Source: Clostridia bacterium (GTDB lineage Bacteria > Bacillota > Clostridia > Oscillospirales > CAG-272). Taken from it: a stretch of DNA of 64,000 nt. The position numbers and the translations under genes were made by a program. This document shows, one piece after another, positions 26,045 to 34,384 of this stretch (within the stretch, counting starts at the first letter, position 1; each line of letters starts with the position of its first letter). The stretch spans positions 39,079 through 103,078 of the forward strand of contig CAAFYZ010000042.1 in assembly GCA_900767415.1 (NCBI GenBank). The letters run 5' to 3'. A model generated the notes under the pieces. The model was not told the DNA's origin. It searched no databases and saw nothing but the letters and a program-made list of their open reading frames with translations.

Positions 26045-27196
26045 ATGAAAAAGACAAAAAGACTCTTATCCGCTCTCGTCGCCGCTCTCCTGTTTGTAAC
26101 GGCGGTACTTTCGCTCGCGTCCTGCGGCTCCGATGTCAAACTCGGATTCAAAGACGGAACTTTCAGAATCGGCACGACGGGACCTCTGACCGGGGACACC
26201 TCGGCATACGGGATTTCGGTGCGTAACGGCGCGTTGATTGCGATTGAGGAGATCAATGCGGCGGGAGGCATCGACGGGATTCTTTTTTCTTTCGATATGA
26301 AGGATGATGGCTCGCAGCCGCAGAAGGCGGCGAGCGGCTATCTCGCTCTTTACGAGAACGGGATGCAGGCGTCTCTCGGCGCCGTCACGTCGGGCGCGTG
26401 CAAGAGCTTTGCCGATATGGCACAGCGGGACGGTGTGTTCGCACTGACGCCCTCTGCCTCGGCGGCAGAGGTCATCGAGACGGGAGACATGATTTTCCGC
26501 GTCTGCTTCGGCGACCCGCAGCAGGGGACGATTGCCGCGCATACACTGACAAAGGAGTATCAGAAGATCGGCGTTGTCTATGACACGAGCGACACCTATT
26601 CCGCGGGCGTCTACGGCGCGTTCGAGGAAGAGATGGCGACCCTTGGGAAGAGTTATGTGATGACCTCTTTCGACAAGGAGAACAGCACGAACTTCTCGGC
26701 ACAGATCACCAAGCTGAAGAGCGAAGGGTGCGATGTGATTTTCCTTCCTATTTATTATACACAGGCGGGGCTTATCGCCAAAGAAGCGGCAAAGCAGGGG
26801 TATAACGTCCCGATCTTCGGTTGCGACGGACTGGACAACATCGAGAGCCAGCTCGACTCGTCCGTTACCGCCGAGATCCGCTATTGCACCCCCTTCGATG
26901 GGAAGAGCACCGATCCCAAGGTCGAAAAATTCGTTAAGGCATATACCGAAAAATTCGGGAAAGCACCCGATCAGTTCGCCGCCGACGGCTATGACGCCGT
27001 GATGATCATTTACGAGGTGATGAAGACGGCAGGGGTCAAAGATGCCGAGATCTCCGCGACCGACCTCGCGAAGATCCTGAGAGACACGCTCACGGGTGGC
27101 AGTTTCACCTATTCCGGCGTAACGGGAAAGAATATGAAGTGGACAAAGGGCGGCTCTTGCGAAAAAGACCCGCAGATCGTCAAAGTGCAACGCTGA
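26045..27196 (+). CDS. livJ: Branched-chain amino acid ABC transporter, binding lipoprotein
   Basis: This 383-aa lipoprotein has lipobox LASC and the periplasmic-binding type I fold of LivJ. Visible signatures are FRIGTTGPLTGDTSAYG, RNGALIAIEEINAAGGIDG and ADGYDAVMIIYEVMKTAG. It delivers a branched-chain or related amino acid to LivHM. The start at 26045 follows AGAGGAAAG. It leads a complete five-gene operon; the exact amino acid is not fixed by sequence. Confidence 0.9.
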   Translation: MKKTKRLLSALVAALLFVTAVLSLASCGSDVKLGFKDGTFRIGTTGPLTGDTSAYGISVRNGALIAIEEINAAGGIDGILFSFDMKDDGSQPQKAASGYLALYENGMQASLGAVTSGACKSFADMAQRDGVFALTPSASAAEVIETGDMIFRVCFGDPQQGTIAAHTLTKEYQKIGVVYDTSDTYSAGVYGAFEEEMATLGKSYVMTSFDKENSTNFSAQITKLKSEGCDVIFLPIYYTQAGLIAKEAAKQGYNVPIFGCDGLDNIESQLDSSVTAEIRYCTPFDGKSTDPKVEKFVKAYTEKFGKAPDQFAADGYDAVMIIYEVMKTAGVKDAEISATDLAKILRDTLTGGSFTYSGVTGKNMKWTKGGSCEKDPQIVKVQR

Positions 27197-27227
27197 AGCG
27201 CGGTTCCATCGGAGAAAACGACAACGT

Positions 27228-28091
27228 ATGAATATATTGATTAACGGCTTATGTCTCGGCGGCGTGTACGCATTGATCGCGCTCGGATATACGATGGTAT
27301 ACGGCATCGCGAAAATGCTGAACTTCGCCCACGGAGATATTATCATGGTCGGTGCCTACACGCTCTTTTCCGGTATGGCACTGACCGGTATGGCGATCCC
27401 CGCGTGTATTCTGGCGGCGGTGGTGTGCACTCTGCTCGGTATCCTGACCGAGCGGGTCGCCTACCGCCCCCTGCGCGGGGCGTCCCCCCTCGCGGTACTG
27501 ATCACGGCGATCGGCGTCAGTTATCTGTTGCAAAGTGTCGCACAGCTGATCTACGGCACGGATTCCAAGCCGATCACCATCGGCAATTTCGGCACGGTAA
27601 AGATCTTTTCGACCGACGTGTCGGTCTCGTCTCTTCTGACGCTCGGGCTCTGCCTTGTCATCATGGTCGCTCTGACGCTCTTCGTCCGTAAGACGAAACT
27701 CGGGCGCGCCATGCTCGCCGTCTCGGAAGACCGCGGTGCCGCGGAACTCATGGGCATCAATACCAACGCCATTATCTCTCTGACGTTTGCCATCGGCTCG
27801 CTGCTGGCGGCATTCGCCGGTATTTTTTATCTGATGAAGATTCCGAGCATCACCCCGACGCTCGGTTCCATGCCGGGGATCAAGGCGTTTACCGCCGCGG
27901 TCATCGGCGGCATCGGCTCGATCCCCGGGGCGATGATCGGCGGGATTCTGCTCGGCGTGATCGAAGAGGTCTGCAACAGCGTCCCCGCCGTCGCGTCGTA
28001 CACGACCGCGATCGAATTCGGGATTCTGATCCTGATTCTCCTGATCAAGCCGAACGGATTGCTCGGCAAGCAGAGAAAGGAGAAGGTATGA
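27228..28091 (+). CDS. livH: Branched-chain amino acid ABC permease LivH
   Basis: This 287-aa protein has eight hydrophobic segments. It shows the LivH family features GYTMVYGIAKMLNFAHGDIIM near the N-terminus (given here as landmarks around residues 16-36) and the EAA-like MLAVSEDRGAAELMGINTN. It forms the channel with LivM. Its stop codon overlaps the livM start (ATGA). Confidence 0.92.
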   Translation: MNILINGLCLGGVYALIALGYTMVYGIAKMLNFAHGDIIMVGAYTLFSGMALTGMAIPACILAAVVCTLLGILTERVAYRPLRGASPLAVLITAIGVSYLLQSVAQLIYGTDSKPITIGNFGTVKIFSTDVSVSSLLTLGLCLVIMVALTLFVRKTKLGRAMLAVSEDRGAAELMGINTNAIISLTFAIGSLLAAFAGIFYLMKIPSITPTLGSMPGIKAFTAAVIGGIGSIPGAMIGGILLGVIEEVCNSVPAVASYTTAIEFGILILILLIKPNGLLGKQRKEKV

Positions 28092-29230
28092 TGAAGACGG
28101 TTCGCTTTTCTCTGAAAAAATATCGGAATTATCTGATCGTCGCCGCCGTTCTCCTGCTGTTTTTGACGCTCGACCTTCTCGGCGGGTTAAAGCGCACGGA
28201 CGCGAACCTTCTGACGCAGATCGCCTACTCGGTCATTCTCGCCGTGTCGCTGAACCTTGTGGTCGGCTTCCTCGGAGAACTGTCCCTCGGACACGCGGGC
28301 TTTATGTGCGTCGGCGCGTACATCGGCGGAGTTGCCGCCGTGGCGATGCACCGTGCGATCGGATCGGGCGTACTCGTCCTGATTCTCTCGACCGCCGTCG
28401 GCGGACTCGCCGCCGCGCTTGCGGGCTTTGTCATCGGCGTGCCGACCCTCCGACTGAAAGGGGACTATCTCGCGATCGTCACGTTGGCGTTCGGAGAGAT
28501 CGTGCGCACCGTATTCCGCAATCAGCTGGCGTTCGGCGGTGCGCTGGGACTTGACACGTCTTCGGTCCGCTTCGGTACAAAACTGTATATCCCCGCCCTC
28601 CTTTTGGTTCTTCTGACGCTCTTCGTCGTACAGAATCTGATGGATTCCAAGCACGGCAGAGCCATCAAGGCGATCCGCGACAGCGAGATCGCCGCCCGTG
28701 CGTCGGGGATCGCCGTCACAAAATACAAACTGACGGTCTTTGTCATCGCCGCCTTCTTCGCGGGGATCGCCGGTGTGATCTATGCACACCATGCGTCGCC
28801 CGTGGATTACGGCTACTTTTCGTTCAATACTTCCATCGACATTCTCGTGATGGTCGTCCTCGGCGGTATGGGGAACGTCACGGGGACGATGATCTCCGCC
28901 GCCGCCTTGACCTTCATCGATGTAAAACTTACCACGGCACTGTCTCTCGACGCCGCCGTGCGGAATCTCATCTATGCTCTGATCCTGATTCTGCTCGTTA
29001 TCTGGAACAACGCCCCGGCACTCCGCCATGCGAGAGAAAAATACAGCATGGCCGCACTGCTGCGGAAGATTTCGGCGCGCCTGTTCCCGAAAAAGGCGGA
29101 AGAGGACAGAGAAAGTGCCGCATGGGATAAGATCCCGACCAAGATTCCGATGGATGCGATCCTCTCCACCGATATGCAGCCGGATCACGCCTTTACGCCC
29201 GACCCGCCAGAAAAGGAGGAAAAACCATGA
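28088..29230 (+). CDS. livM: Branched-chain amino acid ABC permease LivM
   Basis: The 380-aa protein has about ten hydrophobic segments. Family landmarks are FLGELSLGHAGFMCVGAYIG, the GVPTLRLKGDYLAIVTLAFG stretch and IKAIRDSEIAARASGI as the ATPase contact loop. A long polar C-terminal tail (about residues 320-380) is unusual in length. It overlaps livH by four bases upstream and livG by four bases downstream, indicating coupled translation. Confidence 0.92.
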   Translation: MMKTVRFSLKKYRNYLIVAAVLLLFLTLDLLGGLKRTDANLLTQIAYSVILAVSLNLVVGFLGELSLGHAGFMCVGAYIGGVAAVAMHRAIGSGVLVLILSTAVGGLAAALAGFVIGVPTLRLKGDYLAIVTLAFGEIVRTVFRNQLAFGGALGLDTSSVRFGTKLYIPALLLVLLTLFVVQNLMDSKHGRAIKAIRDSEIAARASGIAVTKYKLTVFVIAAFFAGIAGVIYAHHASPVDYGYFSFNTSIDILVMVVLGGMGNVTGTMISAAALTFIDVKLTTALSLDAAVRNLIYALILILLVIWNNAPALRHAREKYSMAALLRKISARLFPKKAEEDRESAAWDKIPTKIPMDAILSTDMQPDHAFTPDPPEKEEKP

Positions 29231-29991
29231 AGAAAACGATTCTGAAAACGCAGAACCTCGGAATTTCCTTCGGCGGGCTGAAAGCCGTGCAAAACGTGAA
29301 CCTCGATATCAGAGAAGGGGAGATCTACGGTCTGATCGGACCGAACGGTGCGGGGAAGACGACCGTGTTCAACCTGCTCGCCGGGGTATATCGCCCGACG
29401 ACGGGACGCTTTTTCCTCGACGGAGAAGACCTCAGCGGGAAGAGTTCCGCCGAGATCAACCGCCGCGGCATCGCCCGCACGTTCCAGAACATTCGCCTTT
29501 TCTCCAATATGTCCGTTCTCTCCAACGTGATGACGGCACTCGGCAATCGGGCGGAATGTACCGTCTTTGAGAGTATCTTCCGCCTCCCGCGCCACAGACG
29601 CGCGGAGAAGGCGATCCACGACGAGGCGCGGGAGATCCTCCGCGTCTTTGACCTTGACGAAGAGCGGCATACGCTCTCGTCGGGCTTGCCTTACGGAAAA
29701 CAGAGAAAACTGGAGATCGCCCGCGCCGTCGCGACGCATCCGAAACTTTTGCTTCTCGACGAGCCGGCCGCGGGGATGAACCCGCAGGAGACGGCAGAAC
29801 TCGTGGCGACGATCCGGGAGATCCGCGAGCGCTTCGACCTGACCGTTCTGCTGATCGAACACGATATGAGTTTCGTGTCGGGACTTTGCGACCGACTGAC
29901 CGTTTTGAACTTCGGCGAACTGCTTGCCGAAGGCGACTGTGCGAGCGTCCTTCGCGACCCCGAAGTCGTGCGCGCCTATCTCGGCGCCTGA
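29227..29991 (+). CDS. livG: Branched-chain amino acid ABC ATPase LivG
   Basis: This 254-aa ATPase has Walker A GPNGAGKTTVFN, Q-loop TFQNIRLFSNMSVLSNVM (typical of LivG), a signature read as LSSGLPYGKQRKLEIARA, Walker B LLLLDEPAAGMNPQE and H-loop IEHD. The length and the GMNPQE motif separate it from LivF. It drives the LivHM channel together with LivF. Confidence 0.93.
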   Translation: MKKTILKTQNLGISFGGLKAVQNVNLDIREGEIYGLIGPNGAGKTTVFNLLAGVYRPTTGRFFLDGEDLSGKSSAEINRRGIARTFQNIRLFSNMSVLSNVMTALGNRAECTVFESIFRLPRHRRAEKAIHDEAREILRVFDLDEERHTLSSGLPYGKQRKLEIARAVATHPKLLLLDEPAAGMNPQETAELVATIREIRERFDLTVLLIEHDMSFVSGLCDRLTVLNFGELLAEGDCASVLRDPEVVRAYLGA

Positions 29992-30001
29992 AAGGAGAAA
30001 G

Positions 30002-30715
30002 ATGGCTTTACTTGAAGTTACCGACCTGCGGGTCGATTACGGACTGATCCGGGCGGTAAAGGGGATTTCCTTTTCCGTCGACCGCGGAGAGATCGTCTCC
30101 CTCATCGGCGCGAACGGCGCGGGGAAGACCACGGTGATGCACGCGCTCGCCGGGCTGATCCCGAAGGCGGGGGGCAGCGTCTTTTTCGACGGGAAGGACA
30201 TCACGGCGACCCCCGCCCACACGCTCGTATCCTACGGGATGGCACAGGTGCCGGAGGGCAGACGCATTTTCGGCGAGCAGACCGTATTAGAAAATCTGAA
30301 GCTCGGCTACTATTCGGTGAAGGGGAGCCGCCGCGCACTGGAAGAAAAACTCGAAGAGATGTACGCGCACTTCCCGATTCTGAAAGAACGGAAGAATCAG
30401 ATCGCCGGCACGCTTTCGGGCGGAGAACAGCAGATGCTCGCCATGAGCCGCGCGCTGATGTCCTCGCCGAAGCTGCTTTTGCTCGACGAACCGAGCATGG
30501 GACTCTCCCCGCTGTATGTCTCCGCCGTCTTCGATATGATAGAAGAAGTCAACCGTCTCGGGACGACCGTCCTCCTCGTGGAGCAGAATGCGAAAAAAGC
30601 CCTTTCGGTATCCGATCGCGCCTATGTTCTGGAGATCGGAGAGGTCGTCAGAGAGGGGAGCGGCGAATTACTTTTGCACGATGAAGTCGTCATGCGTGCC
30701 TATCTCGGTGGCTGA
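30002..30715 (+). CDS. livF: Branched-chain amino acid ABC ATPase LivF
   Basis: The 237-aa ATPase has Walker A GANGAGKTTVMHALAG, the LivF-type MAQVPEGRRIFGEQTV at the Q-loop, signature LSGGEQQMLAMSRALM and Walker B LLLLDEPSMGLSP. The ATG at 30002 follows AAAGGAG. It is the last gene of the liv operon. After it the DNA becomes AT-rich and no clear hairpin terminator is visible before the next promoter. Confidence 0.93.
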   Translation: MALLEVTDLRVDYGLIRAVKGISFSVDRGEIVSLIGANGAGKTTVMHALAGLIPKAGGSVFFDGKDITATPAHTLVSYGMAQVPEGRRIFGEQTVLENLKLGYYSVKGSRRALEEKLEEMYAHFPILKERKNQIAGTLSGGEQQMLAMSRALMSSPKLLLLDEPSMGLSPLYVSAVFDMIEEVNRLGTTVLLVEQNAKKALSVSDRAYVLEIGEVVREGSGELLLHDEVVMRAYLGG

Positions 30716-30795
30716 TTTTGTCATTTTGAATCAAATCTTGCAAAATTACGCAATGAATCCATCAAAACAAAGAACACTTTGCTGAAATACAGAAT

Positions 30796-30828
30796 AAAAT
30801 GAATTTTTTTTGAAAAAATATTCATTTT
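30796..30828. promoter_or_regulatory. AT-rich inverted repeat upstream of the opp promoter
   Basis: AAAATGAAT and ATTCATTTT flank a TTTTTTGAAAAAA core just upstream of the -35 box at 30833. The core resembles the general look of a CodY box, which would suit a peptide transporter, but AT-rich DNA produces such matches easily. Confidence 0.35.
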
Positions 30829-30832
30829 GCTA

Positions 30833-30861
30833 TTGACATTTTGAAAAACCGGTGCTATAAT
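30833..30861 (+). promoter_or_regulatory. Sigma-A promoter of the opp operon
   Basis: TTGACA (30833-30838) and TATAAT (30856-30861) have a 17-nt spacer. The leader of about 155 nt holds a nested hairpin, ATCCGCC(GGAAG..CTTCC)GGCGGAT at 30924-30963, and a TATACACGG/CCGTCTGTATA hairpin at about 30972-30996, just before the AGGAGG site. Confidence 0.9.
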
Positions 30862-31021
30862 AGTTAACAAGTTAAAAGCAAGCGTTCTTTTTTATTTCGA
30901 CATTCGCTTTTATCTGGTAAAGTATCCGCCCTCGGAAGTTGTGCGTTGCTTCCGTCGGCGGATCATCCGAATATACACGGTGCTCCCGTCTGTATATAAT
31001 ATTTTTAGGAGGAAACTTCAA

Positions 31022-33208
31022 ATGAGAAAGATCAGACTTCTTTCCCTCGTGATGGCGTTCTGCCTGATTGCCATGATGCTCGTCTCCTGCGGACCGAAAC
31101 GTCAGGACATCGATCTGAACGACGCTATCGAACACACTGACTTTACTTCCGTTTACAATAAGATCGGCAGCAAAGTCACCATCGACATGGTCACCGAAAA
31201 GGATGACGGCACAGCGACCGTTACCGTAGACGGCAAGACCTACACCCTCGGTATGGACTTCCTTTCCATGGCAATGGTGTATAACTGCTCCGTTCCCAAG
31301 GGCAGCACGAAGTACACGACCGAAGCGGACGTCTACAATGAATGGTGGAAACTCTATATTCAGAGATGGAACCTTCTTGTTCCCGAGATCCCGCTGTACT
31401 CGAACCAGTACTTCGATCTCTACAACGCGAAGATCACCGGCTTTGTGACGACTCCCTACTGGGGTCCCGCCGATGCCATCGTCTCCGCGAGAGTCGATAC
31501 CACGAAGGGATCGAACTCTGTCGTTCTCGGTTCTACGACCGACCTTTCCGGTCTGTTCCGTAACTCCGCTTGGGGCAAATCCAGTCCCGGATCTTCCGAC
31601 CTTGATATTCAGAACCTGACGAGCGGTTATGCGACCGTCATGACGAACACGGAAGGTACCTATGTCTGGAACACCTCCGCTCTGAACGGCACGCCCGAGA
31701 AGAAACTCAACGACGACGGCACACTGACCTACACCATCAAAATCAAAGAGGGCATGAAGTTCAGCGACGGCTCCGCCATCACCGCGAAGAACTATATCAT
31801 CGGTACGCTGTCGAACTCGACTCCCGTCGCGATTGCCGCCGGCGGCACCGGTAAAGCGGGTAACACCCTAGTCGGTTACAACGCGTTCCATGCGTATGAC
31901 GGTACGGGCGATGCGGTGTACTTCAAGGGCATCAAGCTTCTTGACGACTACACCTTCTCCGTCACCATCGAAAAAGACTATGCGAACTACTACTACGCCA
32001 TCTCTTACGCCGCTTTCTCGCCCGACCCGATGAAGCTCTACGCCGACACGGCGGAGATCGTCGTGAACGACGCGAAAGAGTGCGGTCTCTCCGCGGCATA
32101 TTATGCCAAGACGACCAAGGACGGCAAGGAAGTTTACACCCTTGCCGAAAAGATCAACGGCTATATGAGAAACAACAACGCGGCGGACATTCCGTTCTCC
32201 GGTCCGTATATCGTTTCGAACTGGGATTCTTCGACGCTGACCGCTACGCTGAAGCTCAACCCCCTCTACACGGGTGACGACGTGCGCGGCACCGCGGGGA
32301 TCGAGACGCTCACTTACGTCAAGATCGTAGAGGATACCCAGACCGACAAGTTCAAGAAGGGTGAGATCGACATTCTCGCCGGCATTACCGGCGGCGATGC
32401 GACCAAGGCGGCGCTGAAACTCGTTCAGTCCGACCCCACAAAGTATGCCGAGACGCACTACGACAGAGCCGGCTACGGTAAGCTCGGTTTCCGTTGCGAC
32501 TTCGGTCCTACGATGTTCGCATCCGTCCGTCAGGCGATCATGTACACCATCGACCGTAACGACTTCGCCAGCACCTTCACGGGCGGCTACGGCTCCGTGG
32601 TACACGGTCCGTACTACACCGGTTACTCGGCGTACAAGGCAGTGAAAGACGACATCATTCTGAACAACTACACCTACTCGGTCGACCGTGCCGTTGCGGC
32701 TCTTGTCGAGGGCGGCTGGATCTACAACGAGAACGGGCAGGAGTTCAAAGCCGGCAAGGATACCGTCCGGTATAAGAAACTCTCGGGATACGAGCTTACG
32801 AAGGACAATCTCGGCTTCAAGACCACCGACAGCAAATATGCGACCGTGAAGATTGACGGCAACTACTATATGCCTCTCGCCATCAACTACTTCGGTACGC
32901 AGCCGAACTCCGTCACGGATCAGCTGATTTCCGTCTGGTCGAATAACAAGACGATGCAGAGCGCGATCGGCATGTATATCGTCTACACCTCGACCGAGTT
33001 CGGTCCCGGTCTCAACGGCGAGTATCAGCGCTCGGTAGAAGCCGGTTACGACGGAACGCCGAAGCTCAACGCCATCAACTTTGCCACCGGCTTTACCAGT
33101 GCGGCGTATGACTATGCGTTCAACTGGTCGATCAGCCCCGACTACTTTGACTACTACAACGCGGCATTCCTTCGTGACGAGGCAGACTTCTTCGCGAACT
33201 ACAATTGA
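31022..33208 (+). CDS. oppA: Oligopeptide ABC transporter, binding lipoprotein
   Basis: This 728-aa lipoprotein (lipobox LVSC) belongs to the SBP_bac_5 family that binds peptides or nickel complexes. Family landmarks are GTLTYTIKIKEGMKFSDGS, the ITAKNYIIGTL stretch and the C-terminal LNAINFATGF region. It is longer than typical OppA (about 540 aa), with an extra N-terminal part of about 100 residues. TAGGAGG lies upstream of the ATG. It leads the opp operon and is separated from oppB by 139 nt containing a stem-loop. Confidence 0.88.
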   Translation: MRKIRLLSLVMAFCLIAMMLVSCGPKRQDIDLNDAIEHTDFTSVYNKIGSKVTIDMVTEKDDGTATVTVDGKTYTLGMDFLSMAMVYNCSVPKGSTKYTTEADVYNEWWKLYIQRWNLLVPEIPLYSNQYFDLYNAKITGFVTTPYWGPADAIVSARVDTTKGSNSVVLGSTTDLSGLFRNSAWGKSSPGSSDLDIQNLTSGYATVMTNTEGTYVWNTSALNGTPEKKLNDDGTLTYTIKIKEGMKFSDGSAITAKNYIIGTLSNSTPVAIAAGGTGKAGNTLVGYNAFHAYDGTGDAVYFKGIKLLDDYTFSVTIEKDYANYYYAISYAAFSPDPMKLYADTAEIVVNDAKECGLSAAYYAKTTKDGKEVYTLAEKINGYMRNNNAADIPFSGPYIVSNWDSSTLTATLKLNPLYTGDDVRGTAGIETLTYVKIVEDTQTDKFKKGEIDILAGITGGDATKAALKLVQSDPTKYAETHYDRAGYGKLGFRCDFGPTMFASVRQAIMYTIDRNDFASTFTGGYGSVVHGPYYTGYSAYKAVKDDIILNNYTYSVDRAVAALVEGGWIYNENGQEFKAGKDTVRYKKLSGYELTKDNLGFKTTDSKYATVKIDGNYYMPLAINYFGTQPNSVTDQLISVWSNNKTMQSAIGMYIVYTSTEFGPGLNGEYQRSVEAGYDGTPKLNAINFATGFTSAAYDYAFNWSISPDYFDYYNAAFLRDEADFFANYN

Positions 33209-33263
33209 CCGAAAAAGGGAGGCACCTGCCTTCCGCATGTTCGGGGAAAACCCGGATAAAATA

Positions 33264-33295
33264 AGCAGGAGCGGTACGCGAGTGCCGCTTCTGCT
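33264..33295 (+). promoter_or_regulatory. Intercistronic stem-loop between oppA and oppB
   Basis: An 11-13 bp stem (AGCAGGAGCGG with CCGCTTCTGCT, one G-U) has a short GCGA-type loop. No T run follows, so it is not a simple terminator. It may protect the oppA message end, giving more binding protein than permease. Confidence 0.6.
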
Positions 33296-33347
33296 AAACT
33301 GTTATATATAAGGGGATCGCCCGAACAAAAAAACAGGGAGAACGCTT

Positions 33348-34370
33348 ATGGTAAAGTACATTCTCAAGCGTATATTTTACATTCTGCTCGTGTTCTTCAT
33401 CCTTTCCTTCCTTCTTTTCATGATCTACAACATGATTCCGGTCGATAAGGCGGCGGCAACGGCAAGGGAAGAGGTGGCTGCCAGCAAGGGCAAGCTGAAT
33501 TACGAAGAACGGTATAAATACTGGTCGGAAAAATACGGAACCAACGGGACGAAGATCGAGCGCTACGGCCGCTGGATCGGGATCTATCCGTATGCCGACG
33601 GCAGTTTTAACGGACTTTTACAGGGGAATCTCGGCAACTCTCTCACAGGGGGCAAGCCGGTTTCCGACATGATCAAAGAACCGATGAAAAACACCATTTT
33701 CATCAACATCTTCGCGACGATCCTCGCACTCGGAATCACCATTCCGCTCGGGATCTTCTGTGCCGTCCACAGAGGCAGCCGACGGGACGTCGGCGTGCAG
33801 GTCGGCACGATCATCGGCTATTCTTTGCCGACTTTCATTATTGCGATTCTTTTCATTTGGCTCTTTTCTGTCGTCCTCGGCATTTTCCCCGTCTCGGGTA
33901 TGCAGTCGAGCGGGTATCAGGACTGGCCGCCGATGCGACAGTTTCTCGATAAAATGTATCACCTCGCCCTTCCTCTGATCGTCATGACCTTCTGCTCGCT
34001 CGGCGGTATGACCCGCTATGTGCGCGCGTCGATGATCGAGGCACTGTCGATGGACTGTATCCGTACGGCAAAGGCGAAGGGCCTTCGTCAGAAGGTCGTG
34101 ATTTACTCTCACGCCTGGCGGAACGCCCTGATCCCGATCGTAACGCTCGTCGTCGGGTGGTTCCTCGGGATCTTCTCCGGTTCGCTGATGGTAGAGAACA
34201 TCTTCGCCATCAACGGTATCGGACGCGTCTATTACACCGCACTGACCACCAACGACAATGAGGTCGTCCTCGCACTTCAGATGTTCTACATTCTGATCTC
34301 CCTCGCGGGCAACCTTCTGATCGATATCATCTACGGTTTCGTGGATCCCCGTATCCGCGTCAATAAGTAA
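33348..34370 (+). CDS. oppB: Oligopeptide ABC transporter permease OppB
   Basis: This 340-aa protein has six membrane helices. A periplasmic region after the first helix (residues 30-95) is longer than usual. Family features are GNLGNSLTGGKPVSDMI, VMTFCSLGGMTRYVRASMIE and the EAA-loop DCIRTAKAKGLRQKVV. The ATG follows AGGGAG. It is in operon with the RCC1-containing OppC, 14 nt downstream. Confidence 0.92.
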   Translation: MVKYILKRIFYILLVFFILSFLLFMIYNMIPVDKAAATAREEVAASKGKLNYEERYKYWSEKYGTNGTKIERYGRWIGIYPYADGSFNGLLQGNLGNSLTGGKPVSDMIKEPMKNTIFINIFATILALGITIPLGIFCAVHRGSRRDVGVQVGTIIGYSLPTFIIAILFIWLFSVVLGIFPVSGMQSSGYQDWPPMRQFLDKMYHLALPLIVMTFCSLGGMTRYVRASMIEALSMDCIRTAKAKGLRQKVVIYSHAWRNALIPIVTLVVGWFLGIFSGSLMVENIFAINGIGRVYYTALTTNDNEVVLALQMFYILISLAGNLLIDIIYGFVDPRIRVNK

Positions 34371-34384
34371 AGGAGGGGAGAACT

